NCBI GenBank assembly: GCA_944325035.1
Contig: CALUYM010000004.1
Coordinates: 86,056 to 150,055, forward strand
Source: an uncultured Anaeroplasmataceae bacterium
Lineage (GTDB): Bacteria; Bacillota_I; Bacilli_A; Acholeplasmatales; Anaeroplasmataceae
Length of the DNA stretch: 64,000 bases
Direction of reading: 5' to 3'
Shown in pieces: positions 30,044 through 39,790 of this stretch (within the stretch, counting starts at the first letter, position 1; the number at the start of each line of letters is the position of its first letter). The position numbers were made by a program, and so were the translations under genes. A model generated the notes under the pieces. That model was not told the origin of the DNA and did not search any database. It saw only the letters and a list, made by a program, of their open reading frames with translations.

Positions 30044-30476
30044 TGTCTTTCACCTTACCTTTCAAGATAAGCATAACTGCTAATAAAACTATCTTTGTTA
30101 AGATATATCCTATTAATGTTGCCCAAACGTTAAAATCTGGATTTTCCACATTTGTAACAAACTGATTTACTATTACCATTGTAAAGATAGCAGCTAATAG
30201 TAAAATACGAAATAGAAAATAAAGCATGTTAATCTTAATAGGACTTCCGGCTTCATCTTCATCTTCTGCCATTTTTGAAACCTTTGTTGCTCCTTTAACA
30301 GAAATTCCCATTGTCAATAAACCAACTAAAAGTCCTAAAACATAACTAAATGTCCATGCCGAACGAATATCTTTATTCAGCGTAAAAAATAAAATAAGAC
30401 CACCAATTGACCCTAAAAGCCAGCATATCGGTGCAACAATGGCCGCAATCTTATGATTTTCATCCATTCTTTTCAT
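30036..30476 (-). CDS. AtpI-like membrane protein of the ATP synthase operon
   Basis: About 146 aa with four predicted membrane helices (PICWLLGSIGGLILFF; WTFSYVLGLLVGLLTMG; MLYFLFRILLLAAIF; LIGYILTKIVLLAVML) and an acidic loop between helices 2 and 3. By position it corresponds to AtpI, an assembly or Mg2+-related accessory, but sequence resemblance is weak. The start is uncertain: TTG 30485, GTG 30479, ATG 30476 and ATG 30467 are all in frame. It overlaps atpZ and atpB. Confidence 0.65.
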   Translation of the reverse strand: MKRMDENHKIAAIVAPICWLLGSIGGLILFFTLNKDIRSAWTFSYVLGLLVGLLTMGISVKGATKVSKMAEDEDEAGSPIKINMLYFLFRILLLAAIFTMVIVNQFVTNVENPDFNVWATLIGYILTKIVLLAVMLILKGKVKDNE

Positions 30477-30681
30477 CACCGCCAATCTTTGATTTCAATA
30501 ACACTGTTATTAAAGATACAATTCCAGAAAGGCCACCAATAACAGCTAAAATAATAGGCCACGGAGAATCTTTATCTATTTTATAGCCGATAAAAAAACC
30601 TATTCCTACTAAAACAATCGTACTTAAAAAACCTTGAGTAACAATTGCGTATAATTTTAGTGACTCTGAATTAAATTTCAT
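30460..30681 (-). CDS. atpZ: AtpZ-type accessory protein of ATP synthase operon
   Basis: 73 aa, two membrane helices (about 12-30 and 41-62) with the FFIGYKIDKDSPWPIILAVIGG signature of the AtpZ/AtpI family. It leads the second ATP synthase gene set, with the upp stop and its ATG overlapping by one base. Confidence 0.82.
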   Translation of the reverse strand: MKFNSESLKLYAIVTQGFLSTIVLVGIGFFIGYKIDKDSPWPIILAVIGGLSGIVSLITVLLKSKIGGDEKNG

Positions 30682-31307
30682 TATTTAGTACCAAATAAAC
30701 GATCGCCACAATCACCAAGTCCAGGAACAATATATCCGTGTTCATTTAATTTTTCATCTTTAGCAGCTGTATATATTTCAACATCTGGATGTGCTTGATG
30801 TAATGCATCAATTCCTTCAGGTGATGAAACCAAACCTACATAACGGATATCACTAACTCCACGTTTCTTTAACATATCCACAGCTGCAATCGCACTTCCA
30901 CCAGTTGCTAACATTGGATCTACTAATAATACAATTGATGTAGCAATATTTTCAGGGAATTTAGCATAATATTCATGTGGTTCTAATGTTTCCTCATCAC
31001 GATATAGTCCGATAAATCCAACTTTAGCTGAAGGTATTATTTGACGAATTCCATCAACCATTCCTAACCCAGCACGAAGAATTGGAACAATTACAACATC
31101 ACTTGCTAATTCATGAGCAACAGTTTTACATATCGGAGTTTCAATTTCAACATCACGAAGTGGAAAGTCACGGGAAATTTCAAATGCCATTAAACTAGCA
31201 ATTTCTTGCACATTTTCATAAAAGTCCTTAGTTTTAGTGTCCTTATTACGAATATTAGTTAACTTGTGTTCAATTAAAGGATGGTTTAAAACGTGAATAT
31301 TATTCAT
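30681..31307 (-). CDS. upp: Uracil phosphoribosyltransferase
   Basis: Salvages uracil to UMP with PRPP. 208 aa. The PRPP loop [13 protein letters not shown] and the uracil-binding C-terminal [13 protein letters not shown] are intact. ATG 31307 follows AAGGTGAC and is preferred to the start at 31316. It sits between rpiB and atpZ, as upp precedes atp genes in Bacillus. Confidence 0.96.
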   Translation of the reverse strand: MNNIHVLNHPLIEHKLTNIRNKDTKTKDFYENVQEIASLMAFEISRDFPLRDVEIETPICKTVAHELASDVVIVPILRAGLGMVDGIRQIIPSAKVGFIGLYRDEETLEPHEYYAKFPENIATSIVLLVDPMLATGGSAIAAVDMLKKRGVSDIRYVGLVSSPEGIDALHQAHPDVEIYTAAKDEKLNEHGYIVPGLGDCGDRLFGTK

Positions 31308-31743
31308 TACAGTCACCTTCTATCATATTAATTCTTCTTTTATGGCGGTCACCATTAGAAAATGGTGTTTCTAACCAAATTTCAACAATTTCTTTTGCTC
31401 GATCATAACTAACATTTTTTTGACCAAGAGCAAGGCAATTTGTATCATTATGTTCTCTTGTTAGGCGAGCAGTTGTAACGTCAGTCACTAATGCACATCT
31501 AACCCCTTTAACTTTATTTGCAACAATTGAAACCCCAATTCCTGTAGAACAAATAACAATTGCGCGTTCTACTTCATTATTGACTAAAGCTTCACATGCT
31601 TTTTTAGCAAATACTGGATAATCACAGCTGTCTGCTGTATATGTACCGTAATCTATTACTTCATGTCCTTTAGAATTTAAGAATTCAGATACAATTCGTT
31701 TTAATTCTAATCCACCATGATCAGAACCAATTGAAATTTTCAT
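31300..31743 (-). CDS. rpiB: Ribose-5-phosphate isomerase B
   Basis: 147 aa, RpiB/LacAB family. SDHGGLELK at the N-terminus, catalytic Cys in [14 protein letters not shown], and GVRCALVTD are present. It interconverts ribose-5-P and ribulose-5-P. First gene of a long operon running through upp to atpC; its stop overlaps upp. Confidence 0.94.
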   Translation of the reverse strand: MKISIGSDHGGLELKRIVSEFLNSKGHEVIDYGTYTADSCDYPVFAKKACEALVNNEVERAIVICSTGIGVSIVANKVKGVRCALVTDVTTARLTREHNDTNCLALGQKNVSYDRAKEIVEIWLETPFSNGDRHKRRINMIEGDCNE

Positions 31744-31781
31744 GTTATCACCTCTAAATAATTTTCTTATATATTTCTTTT

Positions 31782-31810
31782 ATTATACTTCACTTTTTAA
31801 TAAAAGACAA
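31782..31810 (-). promoter_or_regulatory. Promoter of rpiB-upp-atp operon
   Basis: Minus strand -35 TTGTCT (31810-31805), 17-base spacer, consensus -10 TATAAT (31787-31782). No internal promoter was obvious further down the operon. Confidence 0.7.
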
Positions 31811-31859
31811 TATTTTCTAAGATTCATAAAATTCAATAAATCGTCATTTTCTTGCATAA

Positions 31860-31889
31860 AAATATAAAGGGCTTATGAAAGCCCTTTAC
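31860..31889 (-). terminator. Terminator of the pectin ABC operon
   Basis: Stem AAAGGGCT / AGCCCTTT, followed by a T-rich run on the minus strand; immediately after the GH28 stop. Confidence 0.8.
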
Positions 31890-33446
31890 TTATTCACGAT
31901 TTATACATCCTACATTAGTAGATTCAATTTCATTTTCTAGATTATTATCTAGAGTTACATTTTTAATATTTACTTCACCAACATTATAGAAAATTAAACC
32001 ACAATTTTTCATTGGGTCTAATCCTGTCATCATTGCAGGAACACCTGCTTGAGGATTTGGATTGTATTTAAAATCAATATTTTCTAATGTAATCTTTTTT
32101 ATAGGTTGTTCAGGTAAACCATAGAATGCTCCTGCTGCAACATTTACATTAGTACATGTAATATTTTTAAAATTGAATTCACCAAGATATGGTGTTCTAT
32201 CATCAACTGGTAATTTTTCTTTGCTCCAGACATATTCAGTCTTACCATCTGGATCACAGAAATAAAACATATTAATTACAAGCGGTGTTAAGACATTATT
32301 CATACGAATATTTTCAAAAGTAATTCCATCAATAATTGCATCTTTACCACGACCACGTCTTGTTTTAATTCTTAATCCACGGTCAGTTTCATTAAAAATA
32401 CAATTTGAAACATTAATATCTTTAATACCACCAGCCATTTCTGAACCTAATACAACTGCTCCGTGACCAAAATTCATTGAGCAATTACGAATATTGAAGT
32501 TTTCAGATGGTTGTTTATACTTACGTCCCATATAAATTTTACCAGATTTAATTGCAATACAGTCATCTCCTACTGAGAAATGAACGCCAATGATATCAAC
32601 ATTTTTGCAACTTTCTGGATCGCATCCGTCAGTATTAGGTGAATCTTTTGGAGAAATCAACTTCATATCTATAAAATGAATGTCTTCTGAAAAATATGGG
32701 TGTAAATTCCAAGATGGGGTATTAGTTACAGTTACACCTTGGAATGATATATTCTTACATCTAACTAAGAAAACACCTCTTGGACGCCATGCAATACGTT
32801 TTTGACGTGGGTTAACCCACCAGTCTGAATTTTGAGCGTTACCATCAATAATACCTTGTCCAACAATATTAACATTTTCTACTTCTATACCTGTAATAAT
32901 ACTTGCAAAAGTATCTAATGGATTACCTTCCCACGAACCAAGATTGAAATCATCTGATTCATCTGTTAATAAAGTCATACCTGGTAAAACAGGATAGTTT
33001 TTACGATCAGTATTACCTAATAAATGAGCATTTTTAGCTAATTCAATTGTAATATTAGATTTTAAAAATAGCGGACAAACTGAATATGTTCCCTCAGGAA
33101 TATAAACACGTCCATTTTTAGGACATGCATTGATAGCTGCTTGAATAAATGGAGTATCATCTGTAATTCCATCACCTTTAGCACCAAATTTTAAAACATT
33201 TAGAGTAACATATTCTTTTAATGTATGATATGAAACATTTACAGTCTCATTTTTAAATCTAATTTCAATATTATATTCCATATCTGGAAGTAAATTATAT
33301 AAAGAAATTACATTTAAATTTTGTTTTTCTAGTACAAGATCATTATTTACAAAAACATCATATTGTTCTTCTGTATAGTAACAAGAACTATTCACTAATT
33401 CAATTGTCACACTACGAGAACCTTCAAATAAAATATTGTATTCCAT
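31890..33446 (-). CDS. Intracellular GH28 polygalacturonase
   Basis: 518 aa. The N-terminal ~80 residues look like a fibronectin-III-type domain; the beta-helix then begins at LKFGAKGDGITDDT. GH28 catalytic motifs are present: NTDGCD, GDDCIAIKSG, GHGAVVLGSE and RIKT. There is no signal peptide, so it acts on imported oligogalacturonides and probably releases galacturonate (exo-type), feeding UxaC. It is the last gene of the ABC operon, four bases after a small membrane-protein gene. Confidence 0.9.
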   Translation of the reverse strand: MEYNILFEGSRSVTIELVNSSCYYTEEQYDVFVNNDLVLEKQNLNVISLYNLLPDMEYNIEIRFKNETVNVSYHTLKEYVTLNVLKFGAKGDGITDDTPFIQAAINACPKNGRVYIPEGTYSVCPLFLKSNITIELAKNAHLLGNTDRKNYPVLPGMTLLTDESDDFNLGSWEGNPLDTFASIITGIEVENVNIVGQGIIDGNAQNSDWWVNPRQKRIAWRPRGVFLVRCKNISFQGVTVTNTPSWNLHPYFSEDIHFIDMKLISPKDSPNTDGCDPESCKNVDIIGVHFSVGDDCIAIKSGKIYMGRKYKQPSENFNIRNCSMNFGHGAVVLGSEMAGGIKDINVSNCIFNETDRGLRIKTRRGRGKDAIIDGITFENIRMNNVLTPLVINMFYFCDPDGKTEYVWSKEKLPVDDRTPYLGEFNFKNITCTNVNVAAGAFYGLPEQPIKKITLENIDFKYNPNPQAGVPAMMTGLDPMKNCGLIFYNVGEVNIKNVTLDNNLENEIESTNVGCINRE

Positions 33447-33449
33447 CTA

Positions 33450-34046
33450 CTACTTCTCACTTTCTTCTTTTTTTAATTCATTTATAATTGCTTGTGTCTT
33501 TTTGTCATTCTTCTTGTAAACATGACGTTTCCATAAATAAACACATAAGTTTTTAATTGCTACAACAATCGCATCTAGGATAATGAAAACTAATCCTCCA
33601 GTAAAAGGTTCAATTGCAGAAACTTCATCTAGACCAAGAATATTAATTACAAGACCATGTGAAGCTAGGAAAACAAGAATATATACCATCACATATGCAA
33701 TTGCAAAACCGTAAATTAAATTCAATAATAAAGATAATATCCCTTTCTTATTGACTAAATTATAACGATATGTATCATCTCTGCTATTTCGCATCAAACG
33801 AACAATACTTTTTACGATATATTCTAAAAATAAACCTAAACCTAAACCAATCCAAATAAAATACCAGCCAAAAGCATCTTTAGAATCTGGATTAACTAAA
33901 GGATTTCCAATCGCAAAAAAGAAAAAGGCAGCAGCTGCTGCCCAATATTTTAGCAGAAGAATTTTTAACCATGATGGAATTTTAGCAAATTTATCACTTT
34001 GATAAGGATTAATTTTATCCTTTTTGTTAAATTCTTCTTTTTTCAT
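33450..34046 (-). CDS. Unknown four-helix membrane protein of pectin ABC operon (D)
   Basis: 198 aa, not recognised. Charged N-terminus (NPYQSDKFAKIPSWLK), then about four membrane helices (including AAAAAFFFFAIG and YFIWIGLGLGLFLEYIV) and a Lys/Glu-rich cytoplasmic tail. It sits between another membrane-protein gene (2-base gap) and GH28 (3-base gap), so it is cotranscribed with the importer. It could be an accessory of the transporter or an independent permease subunit. Confidence 0.8.
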   Translation of the reverse strand: MKKEEFNKKDKINPYQSDKFAKIPSWLKILLLKYWAAAAAFFFFAIGNPLVNPDSKDAFGWYFIWIGLGLGLFLEYIVKSIVRLMRNSRDDTYRYNLVNKKGILSLLLNLIYGFAIAYVMVYILVFLASHGLVINILGLDEVSAIEPFTGGLVFIILDAIVVAIKNLCVYLWKRHVYKKNDKKTQAIINELKKEESEK

Positions 34047-34048
34047 TT

Positions 34049-34642
34049 TTATAAAGTATCCTTCTTGTAGTTTTTATTTATAAAGAAGAATGATGCTATT
34101 GTACCAGCAATGGCACATACAAGTGAAATCGCAACACAAATTACAGATTGTAGACAAGTAGAACTTGCATTTATAACTGCTTCACCGTTAATAGAATACT
34201 TTAAGAAATCAGAAATCCATAGAATACCACATACTGTAATAATAAGTGTTGTAACAGTAGCGTAAATACTAGATTTTAAATTTCTTTTTTTCATAATTGC
34301 AAATCCCCAAACTACGTTTAAGCAACCAGCCATCTCCAAAATAAACATGTATAAACCATTAAATTTTGCTTCAACTGGAAGGTTTTGTGAAGCACTGATA
34401 TGTGTTGATAACATGAATCCAATTAGAATCGCAGGAATCATTAATAGAATTCCAAAAATTGTATTTGGATTTTCTGAAACACTACGCTTAATATCATAAC
34501 CAAGTTGTTTGATATATGTCCAAAGTGATTTTCCAGCTTTCTTCAATCCATTTACAAATGAATTAGATTGTTTTGACTCCACTGCATTATTTTTCATTTC
34601 CGCAGTTTTAGGAGTACTTTTTTCTATATTATTATTTTTCAT
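34049..34642 (-). CDS. Unknown membrane protein of pectin ABC operon (C)
   Basis: 197 aa, not recognised. A ~60-residue polar cytoplasmic N-terminus (Asn/Lys-rich, then KSLWTYIKQLGYDIKRSV) is followed by four membrane helices (starting IFGILLMIPAILIGFML; ending VAISLVCAIAGTIASFFF). It lies 18 bases after the ABC ATPase gene. Confidence 0.8.
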   Translation of the reverse strand: MKNNNIEKSTPKTAEMKNNAVESKQSNSFVNGLKKAGKSLWTYIKQLGYDIKRSVSENPNTIFGILLMIPAILIGFMLSTHISASQNLPVEAKFNGLYMFILEMAGCLNVVWGFAIMKKRNLKSSIYATVTTLIITVCGILWISDFLKYSINGEAVINASSTCLQSVICVAISLVCAIAGTIASFFFINKNYKKDTL

Positions 34643-34660
34643 TGTTAAATTTCCTCCTAA

Positions 34661-35767
34661 TTAATCATTGATACGATTTTCTGTGTCAACATCAAAGAAG
34701 TGTACCTTTGACATATCAAAACAGCACTTAATTTTATCTCCACGAGCTTCATCGCGTCCATAAACTTTTGCAATACAACGTTCATTTCCAATTGTACCAT
34801 AAACAAGATTATATGCACCTAAATGTTCTTCATAGTCTACTACTAATTCAAAAACAGCATCTGGATTAGCTTGGAATGATTCTTCATCCATATATACATA
34901 GTCAGGACGAGAGGCCATGATTACTTGTTTATTTAAATATCCCTTACCTGAAATATCTTTAAACATTTCATCTGTAAGTTTAACTTTTGTAGTTGAATCA
35001 TCTTGGTGGAAATATCCATCTTCTTTAATTACACCATGATAGAAATTCATTGGTGGAGTTCCGATGAAACCAGCAACGAACACATTTACAGGACGGTCAA
35101 ACATTTCTTTTGGTGAAGAACATTGTTGAATATATCCGTCTTTCATAACTACAATTCTATCAGCTAATGTTAATGCTTCAATTTGGTCATGTGTAACGTA
35201 TATAAATGTAGCATTTAGTTGGTGATGTAATTGTGATAATTCTTTACGCATTGATGCACGTAATTTAGCATCAAGGTTAGAAAGAGGTTCATCTAGTAAG
35301 TAAACAACAGGGTTACGAACAATAGCACGTCCTACAGCTACACGTTGACGTTGTCCACCTGATAATTGTTTAGGCTTACGATTTAAGTAAGGAATAAGAC
35401 CTAACATATCAGCAGCTGCCATAACACGTCTATGAATTTCATCTGAATCAATCTTTCTAATTAATAATGAGAAAGCTAAGTTATGATATACAGTCATATG
35501 CGCATATAGTGCATAGTTTTGGAATACCATCGCAATATCACGATCACGTGGGGCAACGTCATTACAACGTTTTCCATTAATAATTAAATCACCAGAAGTG
35601 ATTTCTTCAAGACCAGCAATCATTCTTAAAGTAGTAGATTTACCACATCCAGAAGGACCAGCCATTACAATAAATTCACCTGGTTCAATATCAATATTAA
35701 AATCAAATACAGCTTGAGCACCATTAGGATAAATTTTATTTACATTTTTTAAGCTTACAATTGACAT
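34661..35767 (-). CDS. Carbohydrate ABC importer ATPase, MsmX/UgpC type
   Basis: 368 aa. Walker A GPSGCGKST, Q-loop, signature LSGGQRQRVAVGRA, Walker B VYLLDEPLSNLDA and H-loop THDQ are all present, followed by a C-terminal regulatory OB (TOBE/MalK-type) domain (about 240-368). ATG 35767 (MSIVSLKN) follows AGGAGG; the longer start at 35794 lacks an SD. It energises the LplB/LplC permease of the same operon and might serve other sugar importers, as MsmX does. Confidence 0.94.
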   Translation of the reverse strand: MSIVSLKNVNKIYPNGAQAVFDFNIDIEPGEFIVMAGPSGCGKSTTLRMIAGLEEITSGDLIINGKRCNDVAPRDRDIAMVFQNYALYAHMTVYHNLAFSLLIRKIDSDEIHRRVMAAADMLGLIPYLNRKPKQLSGGQRQRVAVGRAIVRNPVVYLLDEPLSNLDAKLRASMRKELSQLHHQLNATFIYVTHDQIEALTLADRIVVMKDGYIQQCSSPKEMFDRPVNVFVAGFIGTPPMNFYHGVIKEDGYFHQDDSTTKVKLTDEMFKDISGKGYLNKQVIMASRPDYVYMDEESFQANPDAVFELVVDYEEHLGAYNLVYGTIGNERCIAKVYGRDEARGDKIKCCFDMSKVHFFDVDTENRIND

Positions 35768-35777
35768 AAAATTCCTC

Positions 35778-36404
35778 CTATCTCTTTGCACCAATACTTT
35801 GTAAGTATGATGAAAGTTGTTTTTCTTTTCTGTAGTTTATAAAACCTGCAGCAATAAAACATGTTGCAGCTAAACCTAATAATACAATTAATAATACTCC
35901 TCTGAAAGTACCATTAGACCATAAGTAACCTGAATCTACGATTTTATAAACACCATTTTCTTCTGCTAAATTACCAATGATAGTTACTCCTAATATATCG
36001 CTATATTGTGCTTTAGCAAGTTCATAATTTTGTGGAACATTTTCATTTCCACCTGAAAAAACTACTGATAAGAACTTTTGATAATTAACAATTAACATTA
36101 ATGGGTAAATGAAGATTCTTGCAATACAAGCTCCTCCTAAAGCATACATAAAATACGTATACTTCTTAGTATAAGTCTTTACTTTTTCAGCAGATAGGAA
36201 ACCGAAAAGTAATATTGCAATATTTAAAAGTACAATAAACACAGTTAAAGCACTTGAAGGTTGAAGTGAATTAAGTCCAATGAAACATGCTAGTACACTG
36301 AATAAAATTGCTAACATACCTAATAAATAAGCTAACGAGTTATTATTATAGCGCATTTTTTCAAGTTGTAATTGATTATCTTGAACATTTACATTTTTAT
36401 TCAT
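35778..36404 (-). CDS. Unknown four-helix membrane protein of pectin ABC operon (B)
   Basis: 208 aa, not recognised. Polar N-terminus, then helices at about 24-44, 51-70, 84-107 and 168-188; an external loop of ~60 residues between helices 3 and 4 includes NENVPQNYELAK. Start overlaps the preceding gene by 8 bases, so expression is coupled. It lies directly before the ATPase gene. Confidence 0.8.
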   Translation of the reverse strand: MNKNVNVQDNQLQLEKMRYNNNSLAYLLGMLAILFSVLACFIGLNSLQPSSALTVFIVLLNIAILLFGFLSAEKVKTYTKKYTYFMYALGGACIARIFIYPLMLIVNYQKFLSVVFSGGNENVPQNYELAKAQYSDILGVTIIGNLAEENGVYKIVDSGYLWSNGTFRGVLLIVLLGLAATCFIAAGFINYRKEKQLSSYLQSIGAKR

Positions 36405-37173
36405 TAATAACTACCTCCTTAGCTAACTTTTCAGACTTAACAAATTGTCTAGTCTTTACAAAACGGAATACATTATATGCAATAAATCCTGCTGATAAGA
36501 TACCGAAGATAATACCAACAGCAACACCAATAAAGCATTGATTGCCATTAACAACATCTGTGATATTTGAACCACCAGCTAAAATATTAGCTTGTAAATA
36601 GTAGTCAACATCTAATGTGATTTTTTGGAAATCACTATAGATATTCATAGACATTACTACCATAATAATTGACATAACAATTCCAAATAAACCTGTAACA
36701 CAACCAGAAACTAAATTCGAAATATAGAATTTCTTTCTAGTAAATGAGCCTGTAATACCACATATAGCTACTAGAGCTAAGCTAATTAATCCTGTATAGA
36801 ACATTACATCGTTAGCGTTTTGAATTTCAAACCAGAATGAACGATAGAAACTACTAGCTTCATTTGCAGTACTAAATATAGCAGAATAAACAGCATTACT
36901 ATTAAAATTATAGTCTGTGATATATTTTGCTAATTCTGGAAATAAACTTAAGAATTTATCTCCTTCACCTGCCGCAACCATTGTTTGTAAAGCAAGTCTT
37001 AGGTTTGTTCTAAATTCAAAGTAGAAACCTGAAGACGTATTGTCACTTTCAGCTTTGAAAATAATCCAACCATCAGCAACAAAGCATAAACTTGCAATAA
37101 CAACTAGGAAAGCAGCAATTAAGAATCCATAAAATACAAATTTTTGTATTCTTAAACTATTTTTTGTTCTCAT
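36397..37173 (-). CDS. Unknown membrane protein with large external loop, pectin ABC operon (A)
   Basis: 258 aa, not recognised. Helix 1 (about 14-34) is followed by a ~85-residue probably extracellular domain rich in Phe/Tyr/Asn, then three more helices (about 125-145, 150-175, 212-235). ATG 37173 follows GGAGG; the ORF extends to 37185 without an SD. The topology resembles protein B downstream, suggesting the two are distant relatives or partners. A small hairpin (GTCATT/AATGAC, about 37193-37209) precedes its SD. Confidence 0.8.
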   Translation of the reverse strand: MRTKNSLRIQKFVFYGFLIAAFLVVIASLCFVADGWIIFKAESDNTSSGFYFEFRTNLRLALQTMVAAGEGDKFLSLFPELAKYITDYNFNSNAVYSAIFSTANEASSFYRSFWFEIQNANDVMFYTGLISLALVAICGITGSFTRKKFYISNLVSGCVTGLFGIVMSIIMVVMSMNIYSDFQKITLDVDYYLQANILAGGSNITDVVNGNQCFIGVAVGIIFGILSAGFIAYNVFRFVKTRQFVKSEKLAKEVVINE

Positions 37174-37239
37174 AATTGCCTCCATTATTGAGTCATTTAT
37201 TTAATGACATTTATTAGATATAGAATTAATCTATATAAA

Positions 37240-38106
37240 TTATTCTTTAACTCCACCTAAGTTAACACCAGCAGCAAAATATTTTTGCATTTGAGGATAT
37301 AAAATTAGGATAGGAATAATTGAACATACGATCATTGCAAATTGCCATGATGTTTCTGAATAATTTAAAGTATCGACGCTGTCATCGCTTGTTTCAAGCT
37401 TATCGCGCATGTATACTTGTAATGGTCTTTCTGTTGGATCCGCTAATAGAATTGCAGCCCAATAGTAACCGTTCCATCTAGATAAAGCATAGAACATAGT
37501 TACTGTTGCCATTGTTGCTTTTGACATTGGTAAATAAATTTTTGTTAAAAGTTGGAATTCAGTGGCTCCATCAATCGTTGCTGCTTCTTCGATTTCTGAA
37601 GGAACACCTTTAAATCCATTTCGTAATAAGATGATATTAAATGCATTAAATCCTAAACCGAAAATAAAACCATATTTATTTTTAATATTTAAATCAGTAA
37701 AGTTTTGATATGTTGCAATAAGACCTGCACTAAACCACATTGTGAATGTTAACAAGAAGTTAAATCCACGTCCCCACATTAAACGAGACTTTGATAATGC
37801 ATATGCACCAGTAACGGCGATAATCATTGAAACAAGAGTTCCGTAGAACGTTAAGAATAATGTATTACAGTATGCAAGCCAGAACATTTTGTCAGTTAAT
37901 ACTGCTGTTAAAGCTTTAAAATCTAATCCAATATGACCATTTTTAATTGGCCATAAAATAACAGAGTTCATGTCACCAGCTGCTTTATCAGATAGTGCAA
38001 CTGAAAGTGAATAAATTAATGGATAAACACACATTAATGCAAATATTGTTAAGAAAACATATGCAAACACTTTGAATATAATCTCAGATTTGTCTAATCG
38101 TTTCAT
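37240..38106 (-). CDS. Carbohydrate ABC permease, LplC/AraQ type
   Basis: 288 aa, six membrane helices. The EAA loop EEAATIDGATEFQLLTKIYL contacts the ATPase. It pairs with the LplB-type permease 9 bases upstream. This family imports oligosaccharides such as rhamnogalacturonan or galacturonan fragments (YtcP/LplC, YtcQ systems). Confidence 0.93.
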   Translation of the reverse strand: MKRLDKSEIIFKVFAYVFLTIFALMCVYPLIYSLSVALSDKAAGDMNSVILWPIKNGHIGLDFKALTAVLTDKMFWLAYCNTLFLTFYGTLVSMIIAVTGAYALSKSRLMWGRGFNFLLTFTMWFSAGLIATYQNFTDLNIKNKYGFIFGLGFNAFNIILLRNGFKGVPSEIEEAATIDGATEFQLLTKIYLPMSKATMATVTMFYALSRWNGYYWAAILLADPTERPLQVYMRDKLETSDDSVDTLNYSETSWQFAMIVCSIIPILILYPQMQKYFAAGVNLGGVKE

Positions 38107-38115
38107 TGTGTCCTC

Positions 38116-39114
38116 CTAGAATAATGATGTGTCAGAAACACGTCTTGATATTGCATTAGCACCTAATACTAGACACATTGCAATTAATGAGTTAAATAAG
38201 TCGGCAGCTGTACCTAACATATAATTACTTTGGCCACCTTCACCTATTTGTTGTCTATATACGAATGTTGAAATAACATCGGCAGTTTCATATGTTGCTG
38301 GTGTATAAAGTAACATAACCTTTTCATATCCGATATTTAGAATTTGTCCAATACGCATAATCAACATAATACTTAAAGTTGGAGCCATTGAAGGTAAAGT
38401 TACATAACGAATTTGTTGTAGTTTATTAGCACCGTCAATCTTAGCTGCTTCATAGTTAGTTGGAGAAATAGCTAGAACTGCTGCAAAGTATACAATTGAA
38501 CCATACCCTGATGCTTCCCAAATACCTGAAATTTGATAAATAGGGCGGAAGTACTTATATTCGAATAAGATATTATCTCCGTCATTTATCCAACCGAAAG
38601 CTAAGAAAATTTGTGTTAACAAGCCATTTGATCCTTCTCCCTTAGCTTCAACACTACACCATAAAGTAATAATTGAAGTAACAACTACTGTTGATAAGAA
38701 TTTAGGTAAATAAGAACAAACTTGTACAATTGAACGATATCCGTTAGATTTAATTTCGCTAAATAATAAAGCTAAGAAAATAGGAATTGGGAAACCAAAT
38801 ACTAAACCATACATACTATTTACGAAAGTATTTCTAAATGCTTTCCAGAAATCTGCATTTTGGAATAACTGTTTAATATATGTTAAACCAAACCAAGAGT
38901 CGTACATTACTGTTACACCATTATCATTAAATTTAAATGCTTGTAATACACCTTTTATTGGTAAATATTTAAACATAAACATGAAAACTAATAATGGTAA
39001 TAATAAAACATATAAGCGCCAATCTTTTAGTAACTCTTTTCCAACACGTTTCCACTTTGTGCGCTCAAGTTCATCTAAAATTTCTTCGCTCGTTTTTGCA
39101 GCTGTATATGCCAT
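38116..39114 (-). CDS. Carbohydrate ABC permease, LplB/UgpA type
   Basis: 332 aa from ATG 39114 (MAYTAAKTSEE), which follows AAAGGTG; the ORF extends to 39201 without an SD. Six helices with the EAA-type loop YEAAKIDGANKLQQIRYVTLP. N-terminal cytoplasmic helix WKRVGKELLKDWRLYVLLLP is typical of LplB. Partner of the permease at 37240-38106. Confidence 0.93.
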   Translation of the reverse strand: MAYTAAKTSEEILDELERTKWKRVGKELLKDWRLYVLLLPLLVFMFMFKYLPIKGVLQAFKFNDNGVTVMYDSWFGLTYIKQLFQNADFWKAFRNTFVNSMYGLVFGFPIPIFLALLFSEIKSNGYRSIVQVCSYLPKFLSTVVVTSIITLWCSVEAKGEGSNGLLTQIFLAFGWINDGDNILFEYKYFRPIYQISGIWEASGYGSIVYFAAVLAISPTNYEAAKIDGANKLQQIRYVTLPSMAPTLSIMLIMRIGQILNIGYEKVMLLYTPATYETADVISTFVYRQQIGEGGQSNYMLGTAADLFNSLIAMCLVLGANAISRRVSDTSLF

Positions 39115-39130
39115 AGCTACACACACCTTT

Positions 39131-39790
39131 CTATTTTTTTTCGTCACCTTGTTTTTTACTATAATATAAGTCTTCGTTTTGTCTTTCTCTCTTTTTATCA
39201 ATTAGATTTTTTTTAACATCAATCAAAACATCCTGCTTTGCTAGAAGTGGTGTAAAAATCAATAATACAATATAGCTGCAAGAATTATATAAAAACATTC
39301 CTAATACTCTAGCTCCAAAATCTTTAGCTATATTGTCAACATTTTGATAAAAATAATTAATTGAAGAGAAAAGAACACTTAAACCTAAACTTATTAATAT
39401 AGTTGTTCCAATTAATGAAAACATTGTAAATATATCTTTAAATGTCTCTTTTCTTCCATATTTCTTAAACCACGCAAAGGCTATTAATACAGACGAAGTA
39501 ATAAGCAATGAAATAACAACACTTATTAAGTCGTATGTTGGACGATAATTGTATGCCACAATAATAAACCTTCCACATAAGAAATTGGCTAAAACACTAA
39601 TTGGTATCATGATAACACCTAATACGCCCCACCTTGAAATTGATATCAAGGTCATAAGCATACCTATAACTGGAAATGGCCTTATTCCATGAAAGAATCC
39701 ATTGACACAAAAAGTAGCAACCATTTCAATGACAAATGTTAATACTGAAAGAACTGTTAAATCCATTATACGATAAGTTTTAAACTTCAT
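39131..39790 (-). CDS. Membrane protein resembling an ECF-type substrate-binding (S) subunit
   Basis: 219 aa with about six helices. The N-terminal part (IMDLTVLSVLTFVIEMVATF, then PFPVIGMLMTLISISRWGVLGVIMIP) is reminiscent of ECF S components, but no ECF energising module is in the window and the match is loose. It overlaps the CE12 gene by 11 bases and precedes the LplB permease, so it belongs to the pectin operon. A charged tail (KKRERQNEDLYYSKKQGDEKK region) ends the protein. Confidence 0.6.
   Translation of the reverse strand: MKFKTYRIMDLTVLSVLTFVIEMVATFCVNGFFHGIRPFPVIGMLMTLISISRWGVLGVIMIPISVLANFLCGRFIIVAYNYRPTYDLISVVISLLITSSVLIAFAWFKKYGRKETFKDIFTMFSLIGTTILISLGLSVLFSSINYFYQNVDNIAKDFGARVLGMFLYNSCSYIVLLIFTPLLAKQDVLIDVKKNLIDKKRERQNEDLYYSKKQGDEKK

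Noticed and set aside
39131..39790. Confident assignment as an ECF S component
   Set aside because: Only the first two helices resemble S components and no energising module is present, so it is kept as a tentative resemblance.
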